Shown piece after piece: positions 16,996 to 25,546 of a DNA stretch of 64,000 nt; position 1 is the stretch's first letter, and each line of letters starts with the position of its first letter. The stretch is from the NCBI RefSeq assembly GCF_030915465.1, contig NZ_CP133267.1:1835001-1899000 (forward strand). The letters run 5' to 3'. Both the position numbers and the translations under genes were made by a program. This stretch comes from Neobacillus sp. PS3-34 (GTDB lineage Bacteria > Bacillota > Bacilli > Bacillales > Cytobacillaceae). The notes under the pieces were generated by a model. The model saw nothing but the letters and a program-made list of their open reading frames with translations. It did no database searches and was not told the origin of the DNA.

Positions 16996-17632
16996 AAAAA
17001 AAGCACTGGGTTTTTACTAACGGGTTTACTTGTGAGGTGCAAAAAGGTAAATCGCAGATCAAATTAAATAGCAAATCACATAAACTTCACAGCATAATTC
17101 ACAGTCAAAAAGGCTTAGAGATGCAAATATCTCTAAGTTTTTTTTGAATTTTCTTTTTTTCACTAAGGCAAGCTTGATAAATAAGCGGAGAATTTTCTCT
17201 TAATTAGGAAATAGCACTGAAAATAGCTTAAATAGACGGAAAGATTCCGACTATTGACTCGAAAAACGTGAAAATGGTTAATTTTTCTTTGCTTAAATGG
17301 AAAACCTCCGCTTATATACCCCGAATCGAGCTCTATTCTGCAGTCTAACCGAAAAATCTCCGCTTATTTAAATATTACTGGGTACTCAATTAAGGATAAG
17401 ACCTCTTACTAAATCACAAATAATTCACACACCCTCCAATAATTATTTCATACCCTGTGATTTACTATGTTAATTAAGACAAAATAAGCAATTAAAATTC
17501 GCCAAAATGTTGATAAATCATAAAAAAACGCACTGTGAATTATATCGTGAATTCAAGTGCGTTTTCCTTTGTGTTTTACAATGTTTGCACCTCTAAAGTA
17601 AACCCGTTAGGTTTTCACCAATGCTTTTTACA
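16996..17632. mobile_element. Non-coding ~640-bp element with ~46-bp imperfect terminal inverted repeats
   Basis: The left end (from 16996) and the reverse complement of the right end (to 17632) agree at about 37 of 46 positions, sharing AAAAAGCA, CTAACGGGTTTACTT and GAGGTGCAAA. Inside, next to each end, lie several CACAG/CTGTG half-sites and two hairpins (AGAGAT/ATCTCT near 17117-17134 and AACGCACT/AGTGCGTT near 17527-17564). A second, unrelated inverted-repeat element occupies the middle. No ORF of note. It looks like a non-autonomous transposable element (inference); no target duplication was established. Confidence 0.6.
17180..17368. repeat. Inner inverted-repeat element nested in the 640-bp element
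   Basis: Ends AATAAGCGGAGAATTTTC and GAAAAATCTCCGCTTATT are inverted repeats with one mismatch; a third half-site CCTCCGCTTATA lies inside near 17310. The segment interrupts the outer element, so it either inserted later or is a built-in domain. Confidence 0.65.
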
Positions 17633-17819
17633 TTCAATTCCATGGTTTTAACACAATAGCATTCTATCCTCACGATGAGAAAGAAGTATTTATTTAACGG
17701 TAAAACTTTCTAAACTAGAGAAAAGACACAATCGTTTTGTCTGAAAATGCGTAGCTTGATAGTAAGGAAGGGAACAAATAAATTACATTTCCTTCTATAT
17801 TTTATAAGGAGGTTATTAT

Positions 17820-18239
17820 ATGCAACAAACCATTTCACCACAGGATATTCAAATGGCTGCGGATGAGTTGATCCTGTCTGGGAGCGGGGACTTCATGTTT
17901 GAGGACCCATTTTCCCTTGGACCACTAAGCAGACGCTCTTCTAGACGGTCTTCCAGACGTTCTTCTAGACGTTCTTCCAGACGTTCTTCTAGGCGCTCTT
18001 CCAGACGTTCTTCCAGGCGTTCTTCCAGACGTTCTTCTAGACGTTCTTCCAGACGTTCTTCCAGACGTTCTTCTAGGCGCTCTTCCAGACGTTCTTCCAG
18101 ACGTTCTTCCAGGCGTTCTTCCAGGCGTTCTTCCAGGCGTTCTTCAAGGAGACGCTCTTCAAGGAGACGCTCTTCAAGGAGACGCTCTTCAAGGAGACGC
18201 TCTTCAAGGAGACGCTCTTCTAGACGGCGTCGGACATAA
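17820..18239 (+). CDS. Ser/Arg-repeat spore coat protein (CotG-like)
   Basis: 139 residues. The unique N-terminus (MQQTISPQDIQMAADELILS, then an acidic FEDPF stretch) is followed from about residue 38 to the end by more than 20 units of RRSS, changing near residue 108 to five-residue units RRSSR. Highly basic, phosphorylatable Ser/Arg repeats are typical of CotG and related morphogenetic coat proteins, so a coat role is the best guess; it is not homologous enough in the N-terminus for me to assign a symbol. AAGGAGG lies upstream. The complementary strand is open across the whole repeat, but as a by-product of codon periodicity. Confidence 0.75.
   Translation: MQQTISPQDIQMAADELILSGSGDFMFEDPFSLGPLSRRSSRRSSRRSSRRSSRRSSRRSSRRSSRRSSRRSSRRSSRRSSRRSSRRSSRRSSRRSSRRSSRRSSRRSSRRRSSRRRSSRRRSSRRRSSRRRSSRRRRT
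17932..18231 (+). repeat. 12-bp then 15-bp coding microsatellite-like array
   Basis: The first part is a 12-base unit close to CGTTCTTCCAGA, repeated with third-base variants; from about 18143 the unit becomes the 15-base AGACGCTCTTCAAGG, repeated six times almost perfectly. Both encode Arg/Ser. Confidence 0.9.
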
Positions 18240-18262
18240 TTTTCACCATTATATAACACTTT

Positions 18263-18304
18263 AATAAGTGCCAGGCACTCTCCTAATGGTGCCCGGCACT
18301 TATT
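18263..18304. terminator. Hairpin terminator after the CotG-like gene
   Basis: AATAAGTGCC pairs with GGCACTTATT, and an inner GGCAC/GTGCC extends it. It resembles the GTGACAGGCACC hairpin family found elsewhere in the window. Confidence 0.7.
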
Positions 18305-18361
18305 CCATTAAAACGGAACTACTTAATATATATAACACCATTACATTTAAACTCAATTCTA

Positions 18362-18757
18362 TCAGAGGGGCTTTACCACGATAGCTTGAGAAGAACTGGT
18401 TACCACACAGCCTTTTAAATCATCCTCATTTAAAAAGTTCAAATTCATGGCTGCATTGATTTTCTCTTCATCCGGTTTTTTGACGACCCGAATCAGATCC
18501 TTCATATTTAATTCTTCCAGCCTCTTAACAGTTTCCACTTCATTAAACTTTTGCGTATTTCTTATTTGCCGTTGCAATTTGTAATTATGGACCGTGATTT
18601 CGCCTTTTACATTTTTACCAACTAAATTATCAAAATAGATATGGAAGGTTTTCTTTAATTCATCGAGTTCTTTTTCTAATTCTTTTTTTCTTTCACTAAG
18701 CAGGTTGTATTTAATCACCATGTCTTTTGTTATCAAATGATCATTATCGTTTGCCAT
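18362..18757 (-). CDS. Hypothetical coiled-coil protein
   Basis: 131 residues from ATG 18757, chosen because GGGGTGAG stands 5 bases ahead; a longer frame upstream lacks a site. Residues ~17-45 (LSERKKELEKELDELKKTFH) form a coiled coil, followed by a KGEITVHNYKLQRQIR strand region. It looks like a small soluble phage-type or regulatory protein; I do not recognise the family. Single gene on this strand. Confidence 0.6.
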   Translation of the reverse strand: MANDNDHLITKDMVIKYNLLSERKKELEKELDELKKTFHIYFDNLVGKNVKGEITVHNYKLQRQIRNTQKFNEVETVKRLEELNMKDLIRVVKKPDEEKINAAMNLNFLNEDDLKGCVVTSSSQAIVVKPL

Positions 18758-18905
18758 CATTCTCACCCCAAATGAAAAGATACTCAATCTTATTTTCATC
18801 GAGGGAGAAATATGACAAGGACTATAGCACAATAGGCAGTTCATCGTAGCTAATAACCTTTTTAAAAATCTTATAATTAGACGAAGTATTAACAGGAGCC
18901 ATTCA

Positions 18906-19079
18906 TTATTTTTTATTTTTTTTTGAAGAACCCGTAAATGGATTTATTTCATTTGATAAGTCTCTTCCAGCTTCTTTTTCTTCATGAGATATCCGTTTTC
19001 CTAATGAGGTATAATACAAAATCCAAGCTCCGAAAGATAATAATCCAACAATGGCAGTTACCCAAAATGCAACACCCAT
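18906..19079 (-). CDS. Small membrane protein (57 residues)
   Basis: One N-terminal transmembrane helix (MGVAFWVTAIVGLLSFGAWI) followed by a charged cytoplasmic tail rich in Lys/Glu. Start ATG has GGAGGTGT upstream. It lies 25 bases after the lipoprotein gene on the same strand, so the two are probably cotranscribed. Function unknown. Confidence 0.65.
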   Translation of the reverse strand: MGVAFWVTAIVGLLSFGAWILYYTSLGKRISHEEKEAGRDLSNEINPFTGSSKKNKK

Positions 19080-19104
19080 ATTTACACCTCCGAAAAAGAA
19101 ACCT

Positions 19105-19470
19105 TTATTTTGACAAAAGCTTCAAAAGTTTTTCTGCATCAAATTTTGCCAACGTATAACCTGTTTGAGTATTTTCATTATCCATAATCATTCCGTTGTG
19201 ATGATCACCCAACCAAAGTGAGTATGATTTTGTTTTTTTATTTTTGTATATGATTTTAAACTTATAGTTACTCTTACGTACATCTAATACCCCATCAATT
19301 TTTTTGCTATGTTGGATTGCGTGTAAAAAAATTTGAATATCATCTTTACCATCGAATGCAGCTGTTTTTTCACCAGTTACTATTATTTTTTTAACATTCC
19401 CACTTAGATTGGTGCACCCTGTAATCAAGAGTCCAATAACTAAAAAAAGTAACACTGCCGGCTTATTCAT
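19105..19470 (-). CDS. Putative lipoprotein
   Basis: 121 residues from the ATG at 19470, preferred because AGGAG stands 9 bases ahead; the ATG at 19479 abuts the site. The signal sequence ends in the lipobox LLITGC, so the mature protein is a membrane-anchored lipoprotein. The rest (FKIIYKNKKTKSYSLWLGD) resembles small YhfM-like Bacillus lipoproteins, a loose match from memory. Function unknown. Confidence 0.7.
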   Translation of the reverse strand: MNKPAVLLFLVIGLLITGCTNLSGNVKKIIVTGEKTAAFDGKDDIQIFLHAIQHSKKIDGVLDVRKSNYKFKIIYKNKKTKSYSLWLGDHHNGMIMDNENTQTGYTLAKFDAEKLLKLLSK

Positions 19471-19514
19471 AGGCTCCATCTCCTCTTAAAGAAGGGAAAA
19501 TATAAAAATATTAC

Positions 19515-19540
19515 AAAAGAGGTGATAGCGCCTCTTTTAT
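19515..19540. terminator. Weak hairpin between the lipoprotein gene and a gene-free stretch
   Basis: AAAAGAGGTG/CGCCTCTTTT stem with a very short loop, then TATT. No plus-strand gene needs it; it may end readthrough. Confidence 0.35.
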
Positions 19541-19879
19541 TCTACTTAGTATTGGCTAGCATCAAAAAAGAAAATAGCTCAGGTACTCTTTCTTTAAAGA
19601 ACTTATAGTGATGCTCGGCATCATTTATCTGATTCCGCCTTTCGCTTATTACTTATGGTTTTTTTAAAAATCAATTTCAAGAATAAATTACTTTTAAATT
19701 CTTTATATCCATATTAAATCTCATGATGAGCCCCTAAATAAAATTACAATATTTAACAATATCATATCATTGAAGTTGCAATTATTCGAGTTATTAATTT
19801 TATATTTCTTTTTCTTTATTAGTTTTTCTGTTTTGCGAGTTTAACTATTTATTTAGCCTGAGGCCCAGTTCCACTTTTT
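19541..19879. other. Gene-free AT-rich interval
   Basis: About 340 bases with no ORF, repeat or clear hairpin that I can support. Confidence 0.5.
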
Positions 19880-19912
19880 TAAAAAAACCCTTCCCGCAAA
19901 TAGCAGAAAGGG
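19880..19912 (-). terminator. Terminator of the radical SAM locus
   Basis: On the minus strand CCCTTTCTGC pairs with GCGGGAAGGG, followed by TTTTTTT. Confidence 0.7.
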
Positions 19913-19929
19913 CAAATTTTTCTTATCAA

Positions 19930-20759
19930 TTAATCCGGACTAAATCCTTTTTGAGAAACCAGGAGCTGCACATCCTCCAATTCCTCTCTGAGCATTTTTA
20001 AAACGACCTTATAAGCAGTGGGGTTATACCACTTTTCCATTCCCATCTGTTTATATATCTCATAAACTCCTAATTTGGCTGTCCGCACTCCGCCGCTTCC
20101 GTCTCCCATCCAAAAATCGTCCAATGTTACCCGCCTGGCGATGTTTTTTAGTTTACTCGGAAATTCTCTTGAACACGGCAACAAGGGGGCAATTGTCGCT
20201 TGCGTCAATATCCCTGCATCGGTTATTTCTTTCAATGCCTGCATCCTCGCGGGTATTGGCGGGGCCGATGGAGCAAATGCCTTCCTGATATCTTCCTTAT
20301 CTGTTTCAATTGTCATCGACACCCTGATCCTGTCTCCGAATTGTTTGAATAAATCGATGTCCCTTTTGACTAAGGGTGAACGAGTTTGCACGAACAAAAA
20401 ATCCGGACGCTCCTCCAGCATGGCTTCCAACAAACTTCTCGTTAGCTTTATTTTTGCTTCAATAGGCTGATACGGGTCTGTAGCTGATGACATGAACAAA
20501 GTAACAGACCCCTTCTTCCTGGCCTTCGCCAGTTCCTTTTTAACAGCTCGGCGGCATTTGTTTTAATATCGATCCATGTTCCCCACTCTTCCTCGCGAAA
20601 AAGGGAAACGGGAAGCTGCCTCACATAGCAGTAGCTGCAGCCAAACGCACAGCCGGCATACGGATTCAATGAATGCGAATAATCGGCTAATAAACCCCGC
20701 CCTGGAGTCAAAATGCTTTTTGAAACAATATCTCTAATATTAATTTGCAATCTGATCAC
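19930..20759 (-). pseudogene. Radical SAM protein (spore photoproduct lyase-like), frameshifted
   Basis: Two overlapping frames give one radical SAM enzyme of about 276 residues. The first part holds the Fe-S motif CAFGCSYCY after the family opening LLADYSHSLNPYAG; the second continues with FMSSATDPYQPIE, typical of the small SPL-like/Rv2578c-type radical SAM family, and FVQTRSPLVKRDIDL. The break is at about 20540, where a run of five A's (minus strand CTGTTAAAAAGG) needs one more A to restore KKELAKARKKGSVTLF. So either a pseudogene or an assembly error. Substrate unknown. Start ATG 20759. Confidence 0.8.
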
Positions 20760-20896
20760 CTTATTTCAGAGACAAAAAATTTAATTTCACCATATCACAG
20801 AAACCAACTTCATCAAAACAAATAATTTACCTCATAAATTACAATTTTCCCACAATGAGGTAAAATAAATCTAGAATTAGCCGAAGGGGGTACTTT

Positions 20897-21364
20897 ATGC
20901 TATCAAACGCTCTTAAACTATTAAAGGAAAACCCAATGAAGAAGCTCGTGTTATTTTATGTGACCTTGTATTAAAAAATCCTGATAATTCAATGATTCAT
21001 TATCATTGTGGCTGTGTCCATGACACACTGGAATTAGAAAGGGAAGCAGCACCTTATTACGAACATGCTATCGTTGGGTATTTCCGGTGAGAATAGAGAA
21101 CGGACTTATATTCAATTAGGAAGTACATATCGCTGTATTGGTGAATACAAAAAAGCTCTTGAGTTGTTAAAAAAGGGGCTAAATGAATTTCCCTGCAACA
21201 ATGGCATTAAAATCTTCTACGCTATGACACTCCATAATCTATGAAAACACTCCGAGGCTGTATCACTGCTTATCCAACTTGCATGCTGCTCATCCGACCC
21301 ATGGATTAAAACATACGAACGCGCTTTATCCTTTTATTCCGAACATATTGATGAGAAATGGTAA
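20897..21364 (+). pseudogene. Tetratricopeptide-repeat protein, decayed
   Basis: Starts MLSNALKLLKENP behind GAAGGGGG. Reassembled across frames it reads EARVILCDLVLKNPDNSMIH, GISGENRERTYIQLGSTYR, GEYKKALELLKKGLNEFP and SEAVSLLIQLA, matching a ~155-residue Bacillus TPR protein that ends ERALSFYSEHIDEKW. It has one-base breaks near 20935 and 21080 and an in-frame TGA near 21242 where relatives have Gly. Three lesions including a nonsense codon make real decay more likely than sequencing error here. Confidence 0.75.
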
Positions 21365-21394
21365 GGTAATATCACGTAAATGGAGGAATTTGAA

Positions 21395-21760
21395 ATGTCT
21401 GTCCAAAAAGCACTGGAAGGTTATATACAAGCCACAAATACTCATGTTTTTGAGAATGTAAGTAAGTTTGTTGCTCCGGAGGCGGTATATTGGTTTACAA
21501 AAAAGGAATGCATAGGGCTCAAAGAAATTGAAGAATACTTCATTAATTCCTGGAATCTGATTAAGGATGAAGTTTACAGCATATCAAATGTAAATTGGAT
21601 CTCTATGGACGAAAAAAGCGCAACCTGCCTCTATACATACCATTGGGAGGGTTACTACAACGGGGATTTAATAAAGGGTTTTGGCAATGCCACCAACGTT
21701 TTTATAATAATAAATAATGAGTGGAAATTAATTCATGAGCATTTAAGCTCTTTAACATAA
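21395..21760 (+). CDS. SnoaL/DUF4440-like (NTF2-fold) protein
   Basis: 121 residues from ATG 21395, chosen because GGAGG lies 8 bases ahead; the ATG at 21380 overlaps that site. It has the shape of a nuclear-transport-factor-2 fold protein: an N-terminal helix (QKALEGYIQATNTHVFENV), then WFTKKECIGLKEIEEYF and a beta-sheet half ending in NEWKLIHEHLS. Such proteins may be small enzymes or ligand binders; the role is unknown. Single gene with its own terminator. Confidence 0.8.
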   Translation: MSVQKALEGYIQATNTHVFENVSKFVAPEAVYWFTKKECIGLKEIEEYFINSWNLIKDEVYSISNVNWISMDEKSATCLYTYHWEGYYNGDLIKGFGNATNVFIIINNEWKLIHEHLSSLT

Positions 21761-21785
21761 CTACCAACTTCATCAGAAGGATTAA

Positions 21786-21820
21786 AAAAAGTATCCCTAA
21801 ATTTTGGGATACTTTTTATA
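21786..21820 (+). terminator. Terminator of the SnoaL-like gene
   Basis: Twelve-base stem AAAAAGTATCCC/GGGATACTTTTT with a short AT loop and following T/A tract. Confidence 0.85.
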
Positions 21821-21911
21821 ACTATTGAATACATAGAAACCTTATTTTCCAAATAAAAAAGTGTAATAAACGGCTCAAAGATGAAAATGTAATTTCAAAT
21901 TGGATCGTTGC

Positions 21912-22637
21912 TTATGCAGTTGCTTCACTCTTTCCTAAAGAAAAGCCCGTAAATAACGGCCCGCCATATGGCTCTAAGACTGTTTCGACTAATTGAATTA
22001 TTTTCGATTTTTCACCTGTTTTGTAAAAAGTGTCAAAGGCTTCAACAAAGCATGCTGTAAATTGTGGATCGAAGTGATTTAAAGAACGTATGACCCATTT
22101 CGAAACCCCTAACCATTGGCCATTTGTTCTCGAATAGAATTCATTCGCCAATTCAGCCAGAGTATTGGCAATAAATATCTCTTCCCCTCTGTTGGTACAG
22201 CCTTTAAAATCATCAAGTGCATCGGTAAGAAAGTACCGTTTGACAGTGATGGTTTCTTCCGGCCATTTTTCAGGACCTTTTTCCATAATCAACCGAGCTT
22301 CTTTTTTAATTGCGTCGATCCTTCCGGTTCCGTCATCCTTTAAAATTAGTCCCTCTGAAACCATTCTTGGCATGCTAGGCCGCGCTCTTTCAGCATCACC
22401 TATAAAAAAGGACTGATAAGAGGTAAAGTTATGGGCAAAGGCTTCGATATTCCAGCCAAAGTCAATGAACGACTCCCTGTAAGAGAAATTAAGCTGATCA
22501 TCGAATACGACGATATCAAGATCGGACGTTTCCGTTGCCTCTCCCCGGATGACACTCCCTGCTAAAATTGCACCTTGGCAATTCGGAAAATGTTTGGATA
22601 CCACCTGTTTTGCTGCCTCAATAGGATCTAATCTCAA
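21912..22637 (-). CDS. Nucleotidyltransferase-domain protein
   Basis: About 241 residues. The Pol-beta-type nucleotidyltransferase motif is clear: AGSVIRGEATETSDLDIVVF, i.e. GS-x9-DxD, near residues 25-45, followed by a helical domain. It resembles stand-alone Bacillus nucleotidyltransferases related to aminoglycoside adenylyltransferases, but the substrate is unknown. TTG at 22637 is preferred as start because GAGG lies 8 bases before it; GTG at 22646 overlaps the site. Single gene. Confidence 0.85.
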   Translation of the reverse strand: MRLDPIEAAKQVVSKHFPNCQGAILAGSVIRGEATETSDLDIVVFDDQLNFSYRESFIDFGWNIEAFAHNFTSYQSFFIGDAERARPSMPRMVSEGLILKDDGTGRIDAIKKEARLIMEKGPEKWPEETITVKRYFLTDALDDFKGCTNRGEEIFIANTLAELANEFYSRTNGQWLGVSKWVIRSLNHFDPQFTACFVEAFDTFYKTGEKSKIIQLVETVLEPYGGPLFTGFSLGKSEATA

Positions 22638-23047
22638 TCCCTTCACCTCAATTCTAGTTATTAGTAATTGTTTATTTCCATATTCAAAGAAAAATTCCTT
22701 TTTGGCATTATTTTCATTTTCACTAAAAAAGTTATCTAATGAATAATAAATTTCTGCTTAACGAATAGTAATCACCCCTTTAATTCGGGCATGAGCCTTA
22801 GATTTTCAATCGAACCTTCGATCAAGTGCTCAAAGGAATATGAACATTTGTTCAATAACAAAAACCGCAAAACAACAGGACTGGCGGGCAACTAATCAAA
22901 CGTTTGATTGACTTTTCTATTTGCCATTCTGTCCTTTTCACCCAGTAACCTCCCTTGAACCAAACTTTCTTTAGTGCCACATCTTTTGCTTTCCAATGAA
23001 TAATTTTATAGAATAATATGAATAGTGTTAACGAGGGGGAAGAAAAA
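22638..23047. other. Divergent intergenic region with a palindrome
   Basis: About 400 bases between the nucleotidyltransferase and desaturase genes. Apart from the palindrome at 22894-22909 and the desaturase ribosome-binding site GAGGGGGA (23033-23040), I see no gene or hairpin. Confidence 0.5.
22894..22909. promoter_or_regulatory. Perfect 16-bp palindrome, candidate operator of the desaturase gene
   Basis: AATCAAACGTTTGATT is perfectly self-complementary and lies about 140 bases before the desaturase start. It has the size and symmetry of a TetR-family operator; no regulator gene is nearby. Confidence 0.45.
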
Positions 23048-23949
23048 TTGCTGACGAACCATTTAGACTTTAGGCTCGAACCACAATTGAAGGACCTTTA
23101 TGAAGAACACAAAAAAAGGGCTGCCAAAATAGATTGGGGTTACCACGACTTTTTGCCATGGGACAAGGCACAGGATTTCCGCAGGGTACCCTGGAGTCCC
23201 GAGCAGGTAACTCTTCCGCCGGGGGTAGTGACTGCGATTGAGACTGCACTTCTCACTGAAGTAAATCTTCCGTGGTTCACGTCTTATTTAGACCAAACCT
23301 TTAAAGGATCACTCACTGTCATTAAGGATTTTGTCCATACATGGACTGCAGAGGAGGACCAGCACTCCAATCTGCTGGAAACCTACCTTCTTATCACAAG
23401 AAATGCAGACCCAAAACGTATTCGCCAATTACACAAGCAGACAGTAGAAGGCGGATTTGAGCCGGATTTTCATACTCCGTTTGAAACAATGGTTTATACT
23501 TCCCTTCAAGAATTAGCAACAATGGTGTTTTATAATAACGTTGCTAAAGTAGCAGTGCGCACGATAAGGAATTGGCGACCCTCCTTAGAAGACTGGCCAA
23601 GGATGAAACGCTTCATTATGCTTTTTACAGGGATGTCATCAAGCTTCACCTGGAATTGGAGCCGAATTACTGTTACTATCTCGGCTATGTTATCAAGAAT
23701 TTCAGAATGCCAGGTGCTGTTATGCCTGATTTCGAAGATCGGATGGCCATTATTGCGAAAGAAGCAAATTATGGGCCGCTCGAGTATTTTGATCAAGTAT
23801 TGGATGTTATTGTAGACTATTGGGATATTGCTAACCTTAGACCGATTGCACCGGAAGCTGAAAAAGCGCGTTTGGAAATCCTGAATTATCATGCAAGGCT
23901 TAAACGAGTGAGAGACCGTTTTTTCTCCAGTTCAAACCGCAGCAAATAG
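23048..23949 (+). pseudogene. Acyl-ACP desaturase-like diiron protein, frameshifted
   Basis: Two frames together give a ~300-residue ferritin-like desaturase (type 2, stearoyl-ACP family). The first part holds the first diiron motif in TAEEDQHSNLLETYLL; the second the other in LAKDETLHYAFYRDV, i.e. EExxH and DExxH. Start: TTG 23048 with GAGGGGGA 7 bases ahead, rather than ATG 23018 which has no site. The break is near 23562, where the frame must move by one base to join VAKVA to ELATLLRRLAKDE. A fatty-acid desaturation role is known for the family; in this genome the gene is either inactive or mis-sequenced. Confidence 0.82.
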
Positions 23950-24104
23950 CGTAAGGGACGGAATACCGTATCATTCTGCGAGCCCCTTTGCTCCTAACTA
24001 GTATGCCTGCAGAAAGCTTTCATGTTTTTTCAAAAGTGACTACATGCTTTTAGACCGAATTGGTTAAAGTAACATCGAGGTATTTTAATCAAGGAGGGGT
24101 AATC

Positions 24105-24224
24105 ATGGATAACACACATGAGTACGTAGAGAAATTGCACGAGAAGCAGAAGAAGGATGAGCAAAACAAAAAGCGCCAAAGCAAGGGGCATCAAGGCTAC
24201 AAGCTTCCAAATAAGCAGCATTAG
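24105..24224 (+). CDS. DUF4023-type small protein (39 residues)
   Basis: MDNTHEYVEKLHEKQKKDEQ, then a Lys/Arg/Gln-rich tail ending KLPNKQH. It matches the short, charged DUF4023 family of Bacillus as I recall it. AAGGAGGGG lies 6 bases upstream. It ends shortly before a long hairpin that serves as its terminator and also abuts the sigma-factor gene. Confidence 0.75.
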   Translation: MDNTHEYVEKLHEKQKKDEQNKKRQSKGHQGYKLPNKQH

Positions 24225-24251
24225 AACAAAGCATCGGCTTTTAAAAAGAAG

Positions 24252-24295
24252 AGTGACAGGCACCTTCCAGTAAATAGGAAGGTGCCTGTCACTTT
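24252..24295. terminator. Hairpin of the GTGACAGGCACC family, copy 1
   Basis: AGTGACAGGCACCTTCC pairs perfectly with GGAAGGTGCCTGTCACT. The convergent sigma-factor stop codon overlaps its edge. Near-identical hairpins occur at 47180 and 49744. Confidence 0.85.
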
Positions 24296-24812
24296 AGGCT
24301 GATTCCCTTGCAAATGCCTGCTTCAATTGCTTCCTCGCCCTGTATAGGCGGGTCTTAACCGTCGCCGATTTCAATTGGAGAAGGCCGGCTATTTCATTTT
24401 CTTTTAAACCATACTCTGCCTTTAATATAAGCACTTCCTGATATTCAGGTGACAACTGCTTAATGGTGCGGTTCAAATCTTCCTTAAAAAGAAGAATATC
24501 TACCTCTTCTTCTGTATTGAAACGGGCTGGAGTCCGGCCATGCACCTGTTCCATGAATGACTGATCTGCTGGCAAGCAGTTTTTTCTCTTTTCTGCACGC
24601 ACAAAGTCAATCGCAGTCCTGGTTGTAATTGCAGACAGCCAGGAGCTGATTTTATCCGAATCCTCCACCGTATCGATTTTTTTATAAGCTTTAATAAGCG
24701 ATTCCTGTACAACATCCTCTGCCAGGAATCGGTCTCTGGTGATTGAATAGGCAATACAGAATAACCTCCTGGAGTTCATGGAAACTAATTGATTGAAATC
24801 AATGTCGGCCAT
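24294..24812 (-). CDS. ECF-type RNA polymerase sigma factor
   Basis: 172 residues with sigma region 2 (FCIAYSITRDRFLAEDVVQE, WLSAITTRTAIDFVR) and region 4 (LSPEYQEVLILKAEYGLKEN, AGLLQLKSATVKTRLYRAR). ECF sigma factors direct transcription of stress regulons and are usually followed by an anti-sigma gene. None is present: the next gene downstream is convergent, and upstream is the 146-bp tandem array. How it is held inactive is therefore open. GGGTGGAGG lies just before the ATG. Confidence 0.92.
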   Translation of the reverse strand: MADIDFNQLVSMNSRRLFCIAYSITRDRFLAEDVVQESLIKAYKKIDTVEDSDKISSWLSAITTRTAIDFVRAEKRKNCLPADQSFMEQVHGRTPARFNTEEEVDILLFKEDLNRTIKQLSPEYQEVLILKAEYGLKENEIAGLLQLKSATVKTRLYRARKQLKQAFARESA

Positions 24813-24967
24813 GCCTCCACCCCCTTTTTGTTTAAAATTTTTTTTTATTTAAGGCTCTTATCGTAAACTTTGTATCTGTGATAATTTTGCTCACTTAGAT
24901 ACCACTCAAGACTAATATTGGTGTATTCAATAGTACTCGAGTCCGAATCAGAGGGGTTTTGGCCTTT

Positions 24968-25440
24968 CTCTCACTTATGATGACCATTTCTTCCACTTTA
25001 GACATGCGTTTCGGTCTTCATTCCCCTTATGAAAACCATTTTCTGCTCTCGAGGCAGGGATTTCGGTCTTCATTGCTCCTTTGGGTATCTTTTTTGATGG
25101 GATTTTGCTCATGACCTCGCTTATGAAGACCGTTTCTTCCACCTTAGACTGGCGTTTCGGTCTTCATTCCCCTTATGAAGACCATTTTCTGCTCCCGAGG
25201 CGGGGATTTCGGTCTTCATTGCTCCTTTGGGTATCTTTTTTGATGAGATTTTGCCCATGACCTCGCTTATGAAGACCGTTTCTTCCACCTTAGACTGGCG
25301 TTTCGGTCTTCATTCCCCTTATGAAGACCATTTTCTGCTCCCGAGGCGGGGATTTCGGTCTTCATTGCTCCTTTGGGTATCTTTTTTGATGAGATTTTGC
25401 CCATGACCTCGCTTATGAAGACCGTTTCTTCCACCTTATT
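24968..25440. repeat. 146-bp tandem array of inverted TGAAGACC motifs
   Basis: The marker TTCCACYTTA recurs at 24991, 25137, 25283 and 25429, exactly 146 bases apart each time; there are just over three units, the last three nearly identical. Each unit holds two pairs of facing motifs (ATGAAGACC and GGTCTTCAT), which can fold as hairpins or be read as facing binding sites. An ORF on the minus strand through it is a by-product. It fills the gap between the ABC operon end and the sigma-factor promoter. Confidence 0.9.
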
Positions 25441-25546
25441 CGGACAGGGTTTCAAAACAAGGGCAATCAAGTGCGAATCAGAGGATTTCAGAACAAAATC
25501 TAATATTAGAATTTGTCCCAATACAACAATCCTTGCTAAAAGAACC

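Noticed and set aside
17849..18259. Minus-strand ORF reading (R)LEERL repeats
   Set aside because: Produced by the periodic Ser/Arg codons of the coat gene; no independent start signal or family.
25267..25521. 84-codon minus-strand ORF at the end of the 146-bp array
   Set aside because: It runs through the tandem unit and its composition follows the repeat; no ribosome-binding site.
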